NCBI GenBank assembly: GCA_025667525.1
Contig: CM046878.1
Coordinates: forward strand, 99,959,237-100,023,236
DNA from: Glebionis coronaria
Taxonomy: Eukaryota; Streptophyta; Magnoliopsida; Asterales; Asteraceae
DNA: 64,000 bases
Direction of reading: 5' to 3'
The position numbers and the translations under genes were made by a program. Under the pieces are notes generated by a model that saw only the letters and a list, made by a program, of their open reading frames with translations, did not search any database and was not told the DNA's origin. How positions within the stretch are numbered: position 1 is the first letter of the stretch; every line of letters begins with the position of its first letter. Shown here one piece after another: positions 54,252-64,000 of this stretch.

Positions 54252-57200
54252 TGATGTGTCATGGAATGTATATGTTAATTAGATACGTTATAGGGTAAAT
54301 TAGAAAATTACCTTTAGGAAAAAGTAATAGACTAAAATTACCAAAGACGGATTTAATTAAACACGATGATGAACCAAGTTCGTTGTACACGAATATCGAG
54401 TGAATTTGAGACGTTTTGTTTTGAAATGGACAATTGATTTGAATGGTTTCGATTTTTTAAACTAAAATTAATCCTACAAATTAAAATCCTAAAGTGCATG
54501 AATCGTTCCCCATTATTATATTTAAAAGCAACTATTAAAAATTAAAACAATTAAACTATTTAACATTTATACTATTTAAAATTAATTAAAAAAATTTATC
54601 TATTTAATTAAAATTACTTTTACACTATTTAAAAACTTTATTAAAACTAATTTAAAAATTATTAATTTTATTCTAAAAAAATAATTAACTTTACTTTTAA
54701 ACAAAACAAAATCTATTTATAAAACTATTTTACTTAAAACTAATTTAATTAAAATCTAATTTTTTAAAACTAACTTTTAGTACCAATTTAAAACTTCTAA
54801 AAATAATAAAATAAATTTTGTTTTGTTTTTATTAATTTATTATTTAAACTTTATAAAAGAAAATTTAATAAAACTTTTAATTAAAATTTATTAAAATGAA
54901 AACTAGTATTTTAAATATTAGTAAAACTGACAGCCAACTAGTAATACTATATTAATAACTGAAGGGATATAATAACAAAAACAGAATACTAGAGCAAGTG
55001 GTAAACACGTTGGGTGTTCAACCATGAGGTCATGGGTTCGAGTCCCGCTGGGGACTTTATTTGGTATTATATATTTTTTTTACAGAATGAAAGTAAATTA
55101 CAGTCACAGTAATGACTTTTTGTGGTACAATTTTGGAAGGCAGATAAGTATATCAGGTATGAGCTATCAAATCAGTTGATTCTGATAGCATTTGCTTAAA
55201 CAACAAAATCAGCAGAGTACAATATAACACCAAGCAAACCAAATTATAGCACAACTAGAACACTCAATAATTCTAACAATATTAGCAATAAACATTCAGA
55301 AAAGAGAACTAAAATATCAGCAAGTCGAGTACTATATATCAGCAAATGCAACTTATACCAGCAAGATAAAATCCTACAAACTCAGCTAATACCAGTTACA
55401 ATAAAACTGAATTATCTACTTATTGAAACCAAATACCAGCAGACAAAAGCTATAGCCAAATCTCAGCAATGTCAGACAGCTTAATATATCCTAATCAAAA
55501 CCTAAAATAGATTAATTTGAATCAATTGTAAACTTCCCACTATGATTATCAAAGTTTATACCCAGCTTAATGTCAGCTTATAATATCTTATAGATTAATT
55601 TAACGGACATTTAAAATAAACAATTTAAATTTAAATTCAACTAACACTTACTTTAAAACTCATTTTACCAGTTTTAACCCAAATCCCTTCTTAACAGATA
55701 TAAACTTACTATTATCCAAAAATAGATAAAAAAAACTTGAATCTAAGCAGATTATCCAAATCTCAAACTAACATTCAATCAACAAACATTTCAATTCATT
55801 AATTAGACTAGCAAATAATATCAGAAAATCTAAAAAGTAAAAATCATAGACCTCACACTTATCAGTCTAAATCATTTTCAACATCTAAATCACTTAAACA
55901 TCTTGACAGAAATTAATATAATAACATGAAAATTAAAACAGAACTGAACCTGATGAAGAAACTCTTTGAGAAGATGCGCAACGCTGAGCTGGCATTTAAC
56001 TCGAGTCAAGACCACCATTCTCCATTAATTTAACCACCACAATCGAACACCAATCCACATCATTATTCGGACCAAATGAACATTCGAACCAGATTGATTT
56101 AAACTTCCCAGTGGGGAAAGTTTTATCCCCAAATTTAATCTTTAAATCTTTAATACAAGCTATTATTCAGCTTAATTAAATATTTTTATCATTATTATAG
56201 CTAATCAGTGTAAAGAATAAATTGCAAATATTAAATTTAGACAGAAAAGTAAAACACGAATTTAATTAAATCCAAATTAACTTTTATTAATTAATAAAGA
56301 TGCTTACAATACTGAAAAGAGAAATACAATTATCCTAAAACTAATTTAGCATAATAACATTAAAATTAAAAATGGGATGATCAATTACAGGAAATAGGTG
56401 AGTTTTTATAGCCAACCCCCAAGGCCCTTGATGGAAGGTTGTTGAGGAACATCTTCAATTTCAGCCTTTGATTTCTTCTCTTTCTTCTTTCTTTTTGATC
56501 TAACGGTGGAGATATACACACTAGCACACGGATCTCCAGCGTGGCAATCAAGTGTGCTAGTTGTGTTTGTTTAGTGCTGAGATGGCTTCATCTTATTGGA
56601 GGATCTTTGAGGGTGAGGTGTTTCCACCAATCAGGGGCGAGAATGGGGCCACGTCACTATGGTTATGGGCATCATCTTCCTCAAACTTGGTAATTAATTA
56701 AGAGCCGTGTGTAACAAGCGCTTGAAGTAAGAAACCCCCAATTATTATTTATTTTGTATCTAGGGTAAGGAAAATGGTGGTGTCTGGTTTATTTGTTTGG
56801 GAGGATAAGAGAGGTGGTGCATAGGAAGTAACGAAAGAAAATTTATTGTGTGAGTGGTGTGGTGAGTAACTCGTTTGACTGGATGAAAAGTTGTAAACTT
56901 TTCATACCTTTTATTTACTAGCAAATCACAATGGGTTTTAAGGCCCATCTCGTCCAAATGTTTCATAATTAGAAAATAATATAGGCTTTAGACCATGTAA
57001 CACAATCCGTGTATTAGAAAGTTCTCTTGGGCCTTACATGGGCTTATTTCCTCAAGATGAATATTACTTGCTGCCTTATTGGGCTTTTGGGCCCATAATC
57101 CAAATGTGGGTCCCACAAGCCCAAACAATCTTCATTAAGATTAAATCCGCTAAAAACGAGCTTGTATTTGGCTTCTATATTTCTTCAATCTTGTGTCGGT

Positions 57201-57327
57201 TTTGTGAACTTGGTACCTAGACACATGAAATGAACAAAACAAGCATATACAATACAAAATTCATGTGTTTAATGCATTTTATGATTGTTTTATGATATAA
57301 ATGATATGAGTAATTACACTCATATCA
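54252..57327 (-). repeat. 5' LTR of element C
   Basis: It starts TGATGTGTC beside the PBS and ends CATATCA, followed by TGTAT. A TATA box equivalent is at 56403-56410 (minus strand) and the tRNA-like segment at 54989-55057. It is the partner of 45041-48129. Confidence 0.93.
54989..55057 (+). repeat. tRNA-like segment in the second LTR of element C
   Basis: Same as 45777-45847, with the B box GGTTCGAGTCC at 55035-55045 intact. One substitution was noticed between the two copies (CCCGTTG versus CCCGCTG). The internal boxes are identical. Confidence 0.6.
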
Positions 57328-57332
57328 TGTAT

Positions 57333-57601
57333 ATTACCCTAACTCATTTAGAGTTAGGGTTAAGTTGGTATGTGTGTTTCGTTCAGCCGTTCATGGCGAC
57401 TCAACACCTCTCTCTTCATTCCTGGGTTATTTCATCTTGTTGTTTTTGATTATTTATATTTGTAAGACTATTATCAATTTAGATAATAGATCCACACCAG
57501 TTTAATCTGTGGTGGATTTTGATTTATAAACTCTCTCGTTCAGTTTTGATTTATCTATGTTAATAAAAGTGTTTTGAATCATAAGATCTTGTTTTTCTAC
57601 A
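57333..57601 (+). repeat. 5' LTR of element D, right piece
   Basis: It corresponds to 63111-63379. It ends GTTTTTCTACA and is joined directly to the PBS. With 44857-45040 it makes a complete 453-base LTR. Confidence 0.95.
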
Positions 57602-57617
57602 TGGTATTAGAGCCTGG
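57602..57617 (+). other. Primer binding site of element D (tRNA-iMet type)
   Basis: TGGTATTAGAGCCTGG abuts the LTR. It is the usual copia primer site with one change from TGGTATCAGAGCC. Confidence 0.88.
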
Positions 57618-58301
57618 TTTTCGAATCTGACTCTGTTATTGTGAAAAGTTTTTTTCATAAAATATTTTCTTTTGATTTCTTTTTTATATTGGCTTCAAAA
57701 ATTGTTTTTCTTTTGATTCCGCTATTGAAATAGCATTATACTCTCTCGATTTACAAAACCTCCAATTTTTTGAAAAAAATTAGGGTTTGACTTTTTTGGG
57801 GATCTTTTGATTTAAAGGTTCCGGTGACTTATTGGTGGTATTTTTGAGACTCTTGTGGTATTATCTTTCTCATAAGTGGTAAATCCCAAAAATTTTTTAA
57901 AAAAAGGGTTTACTGTTTGTGACTGGATCTTGAGGTTTCTTGGTGTTATTTGGCTAAGCTGGTGACAGATTCGCTGGCTTTACTTATTTTCCCTAATTTT
58001 TTCCCTTGAAGGAAAAATTAGGGTTTGTCATTTGGAGGTTCTGATATCTTCTAGACTAAGTGAATCTAGATATATCAGATCGATCGTGCTTATATTTGGG
58101 TCTCACTGTAACACCTCTCATACTCTCTCCTTTGTTTGCTAGTTGATTTATCTGCTTTATTGTGTTATTTATTGGGTTGGTTGCTTTTATATTTCTGACC
58201 TATTATTTCTGGATCCTCACTCATTGCATGCCCTTGACCTGCCACCCTTGAGTGGTTTGGAAGTCTGGGAACTTAGTTAATACCTTTTTTTACCCTTCAC
58301 C
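57618..58301 (+). other. Leader of element D
   Basis: A T-rich untranslated leader of about 0.68 kb between PBS and gag. No supported frame. Confidence 0.7.
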
Positions 58302-59573
58302 ATGGCTGACCATGTTGATGAGTCTGTTCATGGTGATGATGAGACTTTGAGTGTGACTGATCCAGTCACACTCATTAGCAAGTTAGACTTGAGTGACCCC
58401 TTACATTTGCACCCTAATGATACTGCTGTGTTGACTGTTGTGAGTGTTAAACTTAAAGGTACTGAAAATTATCAAGTTTGGGCCAATGCTATGTTGTTAG
58501 CTTTGGAAGGTAAAAATAAAGTTGGTTTTATTGATGGGTCTTGTAAAAGGTCTTTAACTGATGAAGTTTTGGGAAAACAATGGGATAGAGTCAATGCTGT
58601 GGTTCTTGGGTGGATTTTGAACTCTATATCTGAGGAATTGTTTCTTGGTCAAATCTTTTCTAAAAGAGCTAAGCATGTTTGGAATGAACTTAAAGAAACT
58701 TACCATAAAGTTGATGGGTCTGTCATTTTCAATCTTCATCACAAGATCAACACTCTTAAGCAAAATGGGTCTAATTTGTCTGATTATTACAACAAATTGA
58801 ATGCTTATTGGAAATAGTATGATGCTATGATTGAGTTGCCTAATTGTGTGTGTTCTGCTTCTGGTGAATTTAAAAAACATAATTAGTTGTTAAAACTTAT
58901 GCAATTCTTGATGGGTTTGGATAACTCTTACATGAGCATTAGGAGCTCTATTCTATCTAGAGAAACCTTGCCTGATGTTAAGGGTGCCTATGCTATAATT
59001 TCCAGTGAGGAATCTCACATGTTAGCATCTGGTACTCTTGGTGGATCCTCTCAGAGGACTCTGACATCAGCTTTTTTGTCTAATGGGTCTGCTAGAAACA
59101 ATTTTCAAAAGAATCAGACCACTAACAATGGGAATTTCAGACCTAACTTTGGTAACAATGGCAGTTTTAGACCTAACTCTCTCACCACTGGATTTAGACT
59201 TAATGCTCCTACTAATTCTGTGTTTAGACCTAATACTCCTACTTATGATAATTCTGAGATTGTGTGTGAGAATTGTGGTTACAATGGGCAAACCATTGAT
59301 AGATTTTTCAAGATTATTGGTTACCCAAGTGATTTTGGAAAGAAAAAGGAAGGTCAAGGTTACAAGGGTAAAAATGTCTGCAACAATTCTGTTGGGACAT
59401 CCTCTTCATCTGGTTTCAGTGATGAGCAACTTGCTACTTTGATCTCTATGTTTAAAGAAAACAAAGGAAGCACAAGTGATTCTAGAAAAGGTGTTCATGC
59501 CAATATGGCAGGTAGTTATTTAAACAATAGTAATATTTTTAATGATAACTTTGAGAAGTTTTTTTTGTTCTAA
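58302..59573 (+). pseudogene. gag: Element D gag (copia type, broken)
   Basis: From ATG 58302 (MADHVDESVHGDDE) in one frame to 59573. A UBN2/gag-polypeptide-like core is visible: TENYQVWANAMLLALEGKNK, VLGWILNSISEELFLGQIFS, VWNELKETYHKVDGSVIFNL, LLKLMQFLMGLDNSYM, ISSEESHML. Two TAG stops (58815-58817 and 58884-58886) stand where this family usually has Gln. The nucleocapsid knuckle CENCGYNGQTIDRFF has lost its His (Gln) and last Cys (Phe), so zinc binding is gone. A change in a T run near 59558 shifts the frame before protease. Confidence 0.9.
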
Positions 59574-62500
59574 CACCAACATCAAATCTAAACTTGGGAA
59601 AAATGGGAAGGTTGTTGATTCTGGGGCAAATCAACATATGACCAATGATGATACTGAATTGGAAAATGTTTTTGATATTTCTCATCTTAACATTAAGGTG
59701 GCTCATCCCAATGGGACTGAAGCCATCATTTCTAAGATTGGAAATCTTAAGCTTCCAAATGGTCTTGTTTTGTTTGATGTTCTTGTTATTCCTGATTAAT
59801 GTGTTACCTTGGTTTCTGTTCATAAGTTGGCTAAGGATAACAAAGATTTGGTTGATTTTGATGAGAATAAATGTTTTTTCTGAATCAGGGTTTCAAAAAA
59901 TCTTGGGGACTGGTAGACAATGTGGTGGTTTATACTATTTAGATGTAGAAGTACTAAATGTGTTAATGACCCTTATGTGATTTCTTGCTCCTTGTCAAAA
60001 CATGACTGGCATTGTAGATTAGGTCACCATACTGAGCCAGCTCTAAATGTGCTTAAAAATTCATTGAACATTAGTTCTACTGATCAAAACGAGTTTTGTG
60101 AAATATGTCAAAGAGCTAAACAGACTAGAGAACCTTTTCCATTACGTGAACACAAAACTAAAAATCTTGGTGAACTGGTTCATTTAGATCTTTGGGGACC
60201 TTATAGGGTGACCAGTCACACTGGTCATAGATACTTTTTAACTATTGTCGATGATTACACAGGAGCTGTATGGGTTTATTTGATCAAAACCAAAGATGAA
60301 GTTGGTATCTCAATTGAGAATTTCTATAACCTTTTAAAAAACCAATTCAAAAGAGATGTCAAAGTTTTTAGAAGTGACAATGGGACTGAATTTGTTAATC
60401 AGAATTTTCAAAATTTTTGTCATAGTAAGGGAATTATACATCAAACCACTTGTGCTTATACTCCACAACAAAATGCGGTGGTTGAAAGGAAACATACGCA
60501 TCTTCTTAATGTGACCAGATGCCTTATGTTTCAAATACCATTAAGATTTTGGACTGAATGCATTCTAACTGCTACGTATCTTATCAACAGATTACCTTCT
60601 TCTGTGCTAAATGGTAGATCTCCTTATGAGATGATGTATAATTCATCCCCTAATCTCTCTCATATTAGTACTTTTGGATGTCTTTGTTTTGATACTATTT
60701 TAAATAGTCATGATAAACTCACCAGTAGGTCTGAAAAATGTGTTATGATGGGTTTTTCTAATTCTCAAAAGGGTTATAAACTGTATAGTCTTGACAGACA
60801 TCAGTTCTTTGTTTATAGAGATGTTAAGTTTTTTGAATCTATTTTCCCTTTTAAAGATATTGTGTTGTATATAAAGAATAGTAATGAAGATGTTGATGTC
60901 TTTCAAAATAATAAAGTTTTAACCTTTTTTGATTTGAAAAATCCTGAGCTTCCTAATGATGATGAGAGAGATTTAAACATTCATAATGGTGACAGTATGT
61001 CACCAAGTGCTAGTAACCCACACTTGGATCTAAGTTACGGTGGACACATTGCTTCCAGCAATGATACCACAGATGCCAGTCCAAGTGATTTTGAGGCTGC
61101 CACACTTGATGAAAATCAAATATCTGAAGGAACTTTAGAGCATCACCCAAGTCTTCCCTTTCACGGACAGAACTTGGGTGGCATATCTAATACTAATGCT
61201 AAGGATAACCAAGTCTCGAGAAGATCTTATAGTACTTCTGTTTTTCCACAAAACTACAATGATTTTGTTGTTGATTCAAAAGTCAAATATGGGATTGAAA
61301 AGTTTGTTGGTTATTCTAAGATTAAAGGGGATGTCTTGTGCTTTGTGACCCAATTGAATAAAAGTTGTGAACCAAAAAGTTTTTTTGAGGCCTGTCAAAG
61401 TCCTCAATGGATTGATGCCATGAATGTTGAATTTGCTGCTTTACTTGAAAATGATACTTGGGATTTGGTTGAATTTCCTATTAGTATAAATGCTTTAAAT
61501 AATAAGTGGGTTTGGAAACTTTAGTTCAAATCTAGTGGTGAAATAGAAAGGTATAAGGCTAGACTTGTTGCCATGGGTTGTGGTCAAAAGGAAGGTGTTG
61601 ATTATGAGGAAACTTTTCCCCTGTTGTGAAAATGGTGACTGTTAGGTGTCTTATTAACTTAGCAGTTAATCAATCTTGGCCTATATACCAACTTGACATT
61701 AACAATGCTTTCTTATATGGTGAGTTAGATGAAACTGTTTACATGAAACCCCCCAAGGTTTCTACTCTAATAACCTTAAGCTTGTTTGTAGGCTAAAAAA
61801 CTCTATTTATGGTCTTAAGCAGTCCCCTAGACAGTGAAATGCTAAACTCACATCTGTTTTGATTGACAATGGGTTTATCCAAAGCAAATCTAATTATTCT
61901 CTTTATACTAAGAGTAGTGATAAGTCTTTTATTGTTGTTCTTGTCTATGTAGATGATATTATTGTGACTGGAAATAATGAGAAAGATATTGACAGCTTCA
62001 AAAGTTTTCTGAAAGGGAGTTTTAAAATTAAAGACTTGGGAAAATTGCAATACTTTTTGGGAATAGAGGTTGTTGACACTTCTTCTGGTGTGTGTTTGAA
62101 TCAAAGAAATTATGTCCTTGATCTTTTGTCTGAGTATGGAATGCTTGCCTGCAAACCTTCCAAGACACCCTTAATATCTAAGCTGTCAATATCTAATGAA
62201 CCTTCTGATGATGACCCTTTATTGGAAAATGTTGTTGATTATCAAAAGCTTATGGGTAAGCTTATTTACTTGACCAATACCAGACCTGACATTTCATATG
62301 CTGTTCACTGTCTTAGTCAATTTATGCACTCACATTTGAGATCTCATCTCAGAATTGCTTTTAATATTCTCAGATACTTAAAGAGTTGTCTAGGACTACT
62401 TGGTATTCATGTTAAGAAAAAATCTGGTATGTCTCTTAGAGCTTTTTCTGATGCTGATTGGGCTAAGTGTGTTGTGACTAGAAAGTCTGTCACTGGTTAT

Positions 62501-62867
62501 TGTGTTTTCTTAAAAGATAATATTGTTTCTTGAAAAAGTAAGAAACAAATTACTCTCTCAAAGTCATCAGCAGAAGCTGAGTATAGAGCTCTAGCTTCTG
62601 TGACTAGTGAAGTCATTTGGATCCTGAAAGTTTTGAAAAATTTGAGTTGTGAAAATCTTTTGCCTGTGGATCTTCATTGTGACAGTAATTCAGCAATTAA
62701 GATTGCTGCCAATCCTGCATTTCATGAGAGAACAAAACACCTAAAGATTGACCTTCACTTTGTGAGGGAAAAAAATCTTGAATGGGGTTGTTAGAACTCA
62801 AAAGGTGGAGTCTGCAAATCAAATTGCAGACATCCTTACCCAAATGATTGGATACACCACAACATGA
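59574..62867 (+). pseudogene. pol: Element D pol: protease, integrase, RT, RNase H (broken)
   Basis: Copia order. Protease VVDSGANQHMT lies near 59610. The integrase finger H..H..C..C (HDWHCRLGHHTE..CEICQRAK) follows, with DDE core HLDLWGPY, FRSDNGTEF and QQNAVVERKH. A linker of about 200 residues comes next, then RT ([34 protein letters not shown], catalytic YVDDIIVTGNN near 61945). RNase H has FSDADWAKC, SSAEAEYRAL and the closing HERTKHLKID. The final stop is TGA 62865-62867. Interruptions: a stop near 59797, another before 59920, TAG 61522, 1-bp losses near 61620 and 61755, TGA near 61835 and 62531, and a shift near 62785. Confidence 0.93.
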
Positions 62868-62912
62868 ATACCTGGTGGAAAAACTTGGAATTATTGACTT
62901 ATATAGAATATC

Positions 62913-62926
62913 AGATTAAGGGGGGA
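62913..62926 (+). other. Polypurine tract of element D
   Basis: AGATTAAGGGGGGA directly precedes the 3' LTR, the usual copia position. Confidence 0.88.
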
Positions 62927-63379
62927 TGTCAAAATCTTCATATAATCTGATATTCTAAATTTATAGGGACTAATGTTGCCTTTATGGATATTTCAGGGAC
63001 TAAAGATGTGAGAGTGGAAGTTGCTTTGGACTGGACTAGCCGTTGGAGGTTAATGGGCTTTTTGCATGAAGGCCCAAGCCCTTTGGGTGACCGTTGCTTG
63101 TTTTTTGTATATTAACTTAACTCGTTTAGAGTTAGGGTTAAGTTGGTATGTGTGTTTCGTTCAGTCGTTCATGACGACTCAACACTTCTCTCTTCATTCC
63201 TGGGTTATTTCATCTTGTTGTTTTTGATTATTTATATTTGTAAGACTATTATCAATTTAGATAATAGATCCACACCAGTTTAATCTGTGGCGAATTTCAA
63301 TTTATAAACTCTCTCGTTCAGTTTTGATTTATCTATATTAATAAAAGTGTATTGAATCATAAGATCTTGTTTTTCTACA
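62927..63379 (+). repeat. 3' LTR of element D
   Basis: 453 bases, uninterrupted, starting TGTCAAAATC and ending TTTTTCTACA. Its intact centre (GTATATTAACTTAACTC) shows what the 5' LTR looked like before element C landed at TGTAT. Confidence 0.95.
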
Positions 63380-63384
63380 CTAGT

Positions 63385-64000
63385 ACAGCTAAGTAAGTTT
63401 ACGTCATCACTCTTGAGCTCGGCTTGAACACTCAAAACTATTTGAGACGACTCTACTTGACTTGTTTCCATATCTATGCAATTAATTCTATAATGCTGCA
63501 ACACATGTCATTTCCGATATCGTGTCAAAGTCAAATCCTACAATTTAGACCATCTTTCTTCAGATAAAACGTCATGTGTTTGGATCATTTGTACGTGTTT
63601 AGTCGGTTTTTTCTAAGGTTTCTCTCATTCGTACCATCCGTATGAAGTCGACTAAAGGCAATTGGTCCCTGGCAACATGCATCCACGAATAAAACCAAGA
63701 AAATGATACATTTTGAACTCTTGATATCTCGTATTATTTGATTGTCATGTGATATGTTGTCTTCATATTGAACCAATACTTGGAATGTTGCATCAACAGA
63801 AGCTGCATGGAAGTTTCTCAAATCCATATAATGTCTACTAACGTTTAGTCGTTTTATATACTTCTATCATGATTGTAGTTATATATGACATTCGCTTCTC
63901 ACGCCACATATTGCGAGATATTGTAATTACATTATTATACTTTCGTATAAGGCAATAGAATTATACGTGTTATAACAAAATATGTTATCACTTCAACACT
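63385..64000 (+). repeat. Diverged duplicated segment, copy 2
   Basis: Matches 5335-5975 in direct orientation and continues to the window edge. A minus-strand frame at 63827-63585 has no family match, is stopped early in copy 1, and its few differences all change the amino acid. I therefore do not call it coding. The element D insertion lies just inside or at the left edge of this copy. Confidence 0.75.

Larger units (their letters stand above)
45041..57327 (-). mobile_element. Element C: non-autonomous Athila relative with gag-protease only
   Basis: A leftward element with LTRs 45041-48129 (3089 bp) and 54252-57327 (3076 bp) and target duplication TGTAT (45036-45040 and 57328-57332). The left LTR edge reads TAATGTGTC where the partner has TGATGTGTC, so its terminal TG has mutated. 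Inside: PPT, tail, a gag-protease-acidic coding region, leader and tRNA-Asp PBS. No RT, RNase H or integrase sequence can be found in the 6.1-kb interior. It fits the class described as TR-GAG elements. The leader, gag and tail match element B, so B-like elements could have supplied the missing enzymes (inference). Confidence 0.9.
44857..63379 (+). mobile_element. Element D: Ty1/copia retrotransposon, 5' LTR split by element C
   Basis: It is flanked by the target duplication CTAGT (44852-44856 and 63380-63384). The 5' LTR is 44857-45040 plus 57333-57601, exactly 453 bases when C and one TGTAT copy are removed. The 3' LTR 62927-63379 is also 453 bases. A tRNA-iMet PBS, gag, protease, integrase, RT and RNase H in copia order, and a PPT, complete it. 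Without C it is about 6.2 kb, normal for copia. By eye the LTRs differ at roughly fourteen positions. Confidence 0.95.

Noticed and set aside
63585..63827. 80-codon minus-strand frame in the duplicated segment
   Set aside because: Copy 1 is stopped early and the differences I checked all change the residue, so there is no sign of coding constraint.

Overview
The window reads as repeat-rich intergenic DNA of a flowering plant. It is AT-rich and almost entirely built of nested retrotransposons, with MITEs and a split LINE. The wording of the gag and pol proteins resembles predicted transposon proteins I remember from Asteraceae (lettuce, Artemisia and Tanacetum types). That family assignment is from memory, so I hold 'eudicot' firmly and 'Asteraceae' at moderate confidence. 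I found no CRISPR, rRNA, intact tRNA, operon or convincing cellular gene. One short ORF at 8091-8408 is the only host-gene candidate.

Layout. 1-4265: the 5' part of a minus-strand LTR element (E) with a PBS and LTR, but no coding in its visible 3.5 kb interior; it runs off the left edge. 4266-11115: old spacer holding a 43-bp tandem repeat, the first copy of a diverged duplicated segment, a short ORF, a long-TIR MITE full of palindromes, and a Stowaway-like MITE. 11133-42951: a 5'-truncated minus-strand L1-type LINE, cut inside its reverse transcriptase by a minus-strand Ty3/gypsy chromovirus (A, 12789-42001, TSD GTAGG). A is itself cut inside pol by a plus-strand Athila-type gypsy element (B, 19574-34933, TSD GTCCT). 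42969-44851: AT-rich spacer with a fold-back. 44857-63379: a plus-strand Ty1/copia element (D, TSD CTAGT) whose 5' LTR is cut by a minus-strand Athila relative (C, 45041-57327, TSD TGTAT). C encodes gag, protease and an acidic domain but has no reverse transcriptase or integrase. 63385-64000: second copy of the duplicated segment.

How they relate. The TSDs and split reading frames give the order of insertion: LINE, then A, then B; and D, then C. Hand comparison of LTR pairs agrees: A pairs differ most, C and D are intermediate, B differ least. B and C share a homologous leader, a related gag, and a conserved block after the last stop codon including an internal purine tract. C therefore looks like a non-autonomous partner of a B-like autonomous family. 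Every polyprotein is broken, mostly by single nonsense codons or 1-bp shifts, so nothing here appears able to move unaided.

The most interesting points are C with its uncharacterised acidic domain and shared cis blocks, the tRNA-like Pol III box pair in C's LTRs, the extra coiled-coil-like ORF ahead of gag in A, the palindrome-packed MITE, and the diverged direct duplication flanking the right-hand nest.
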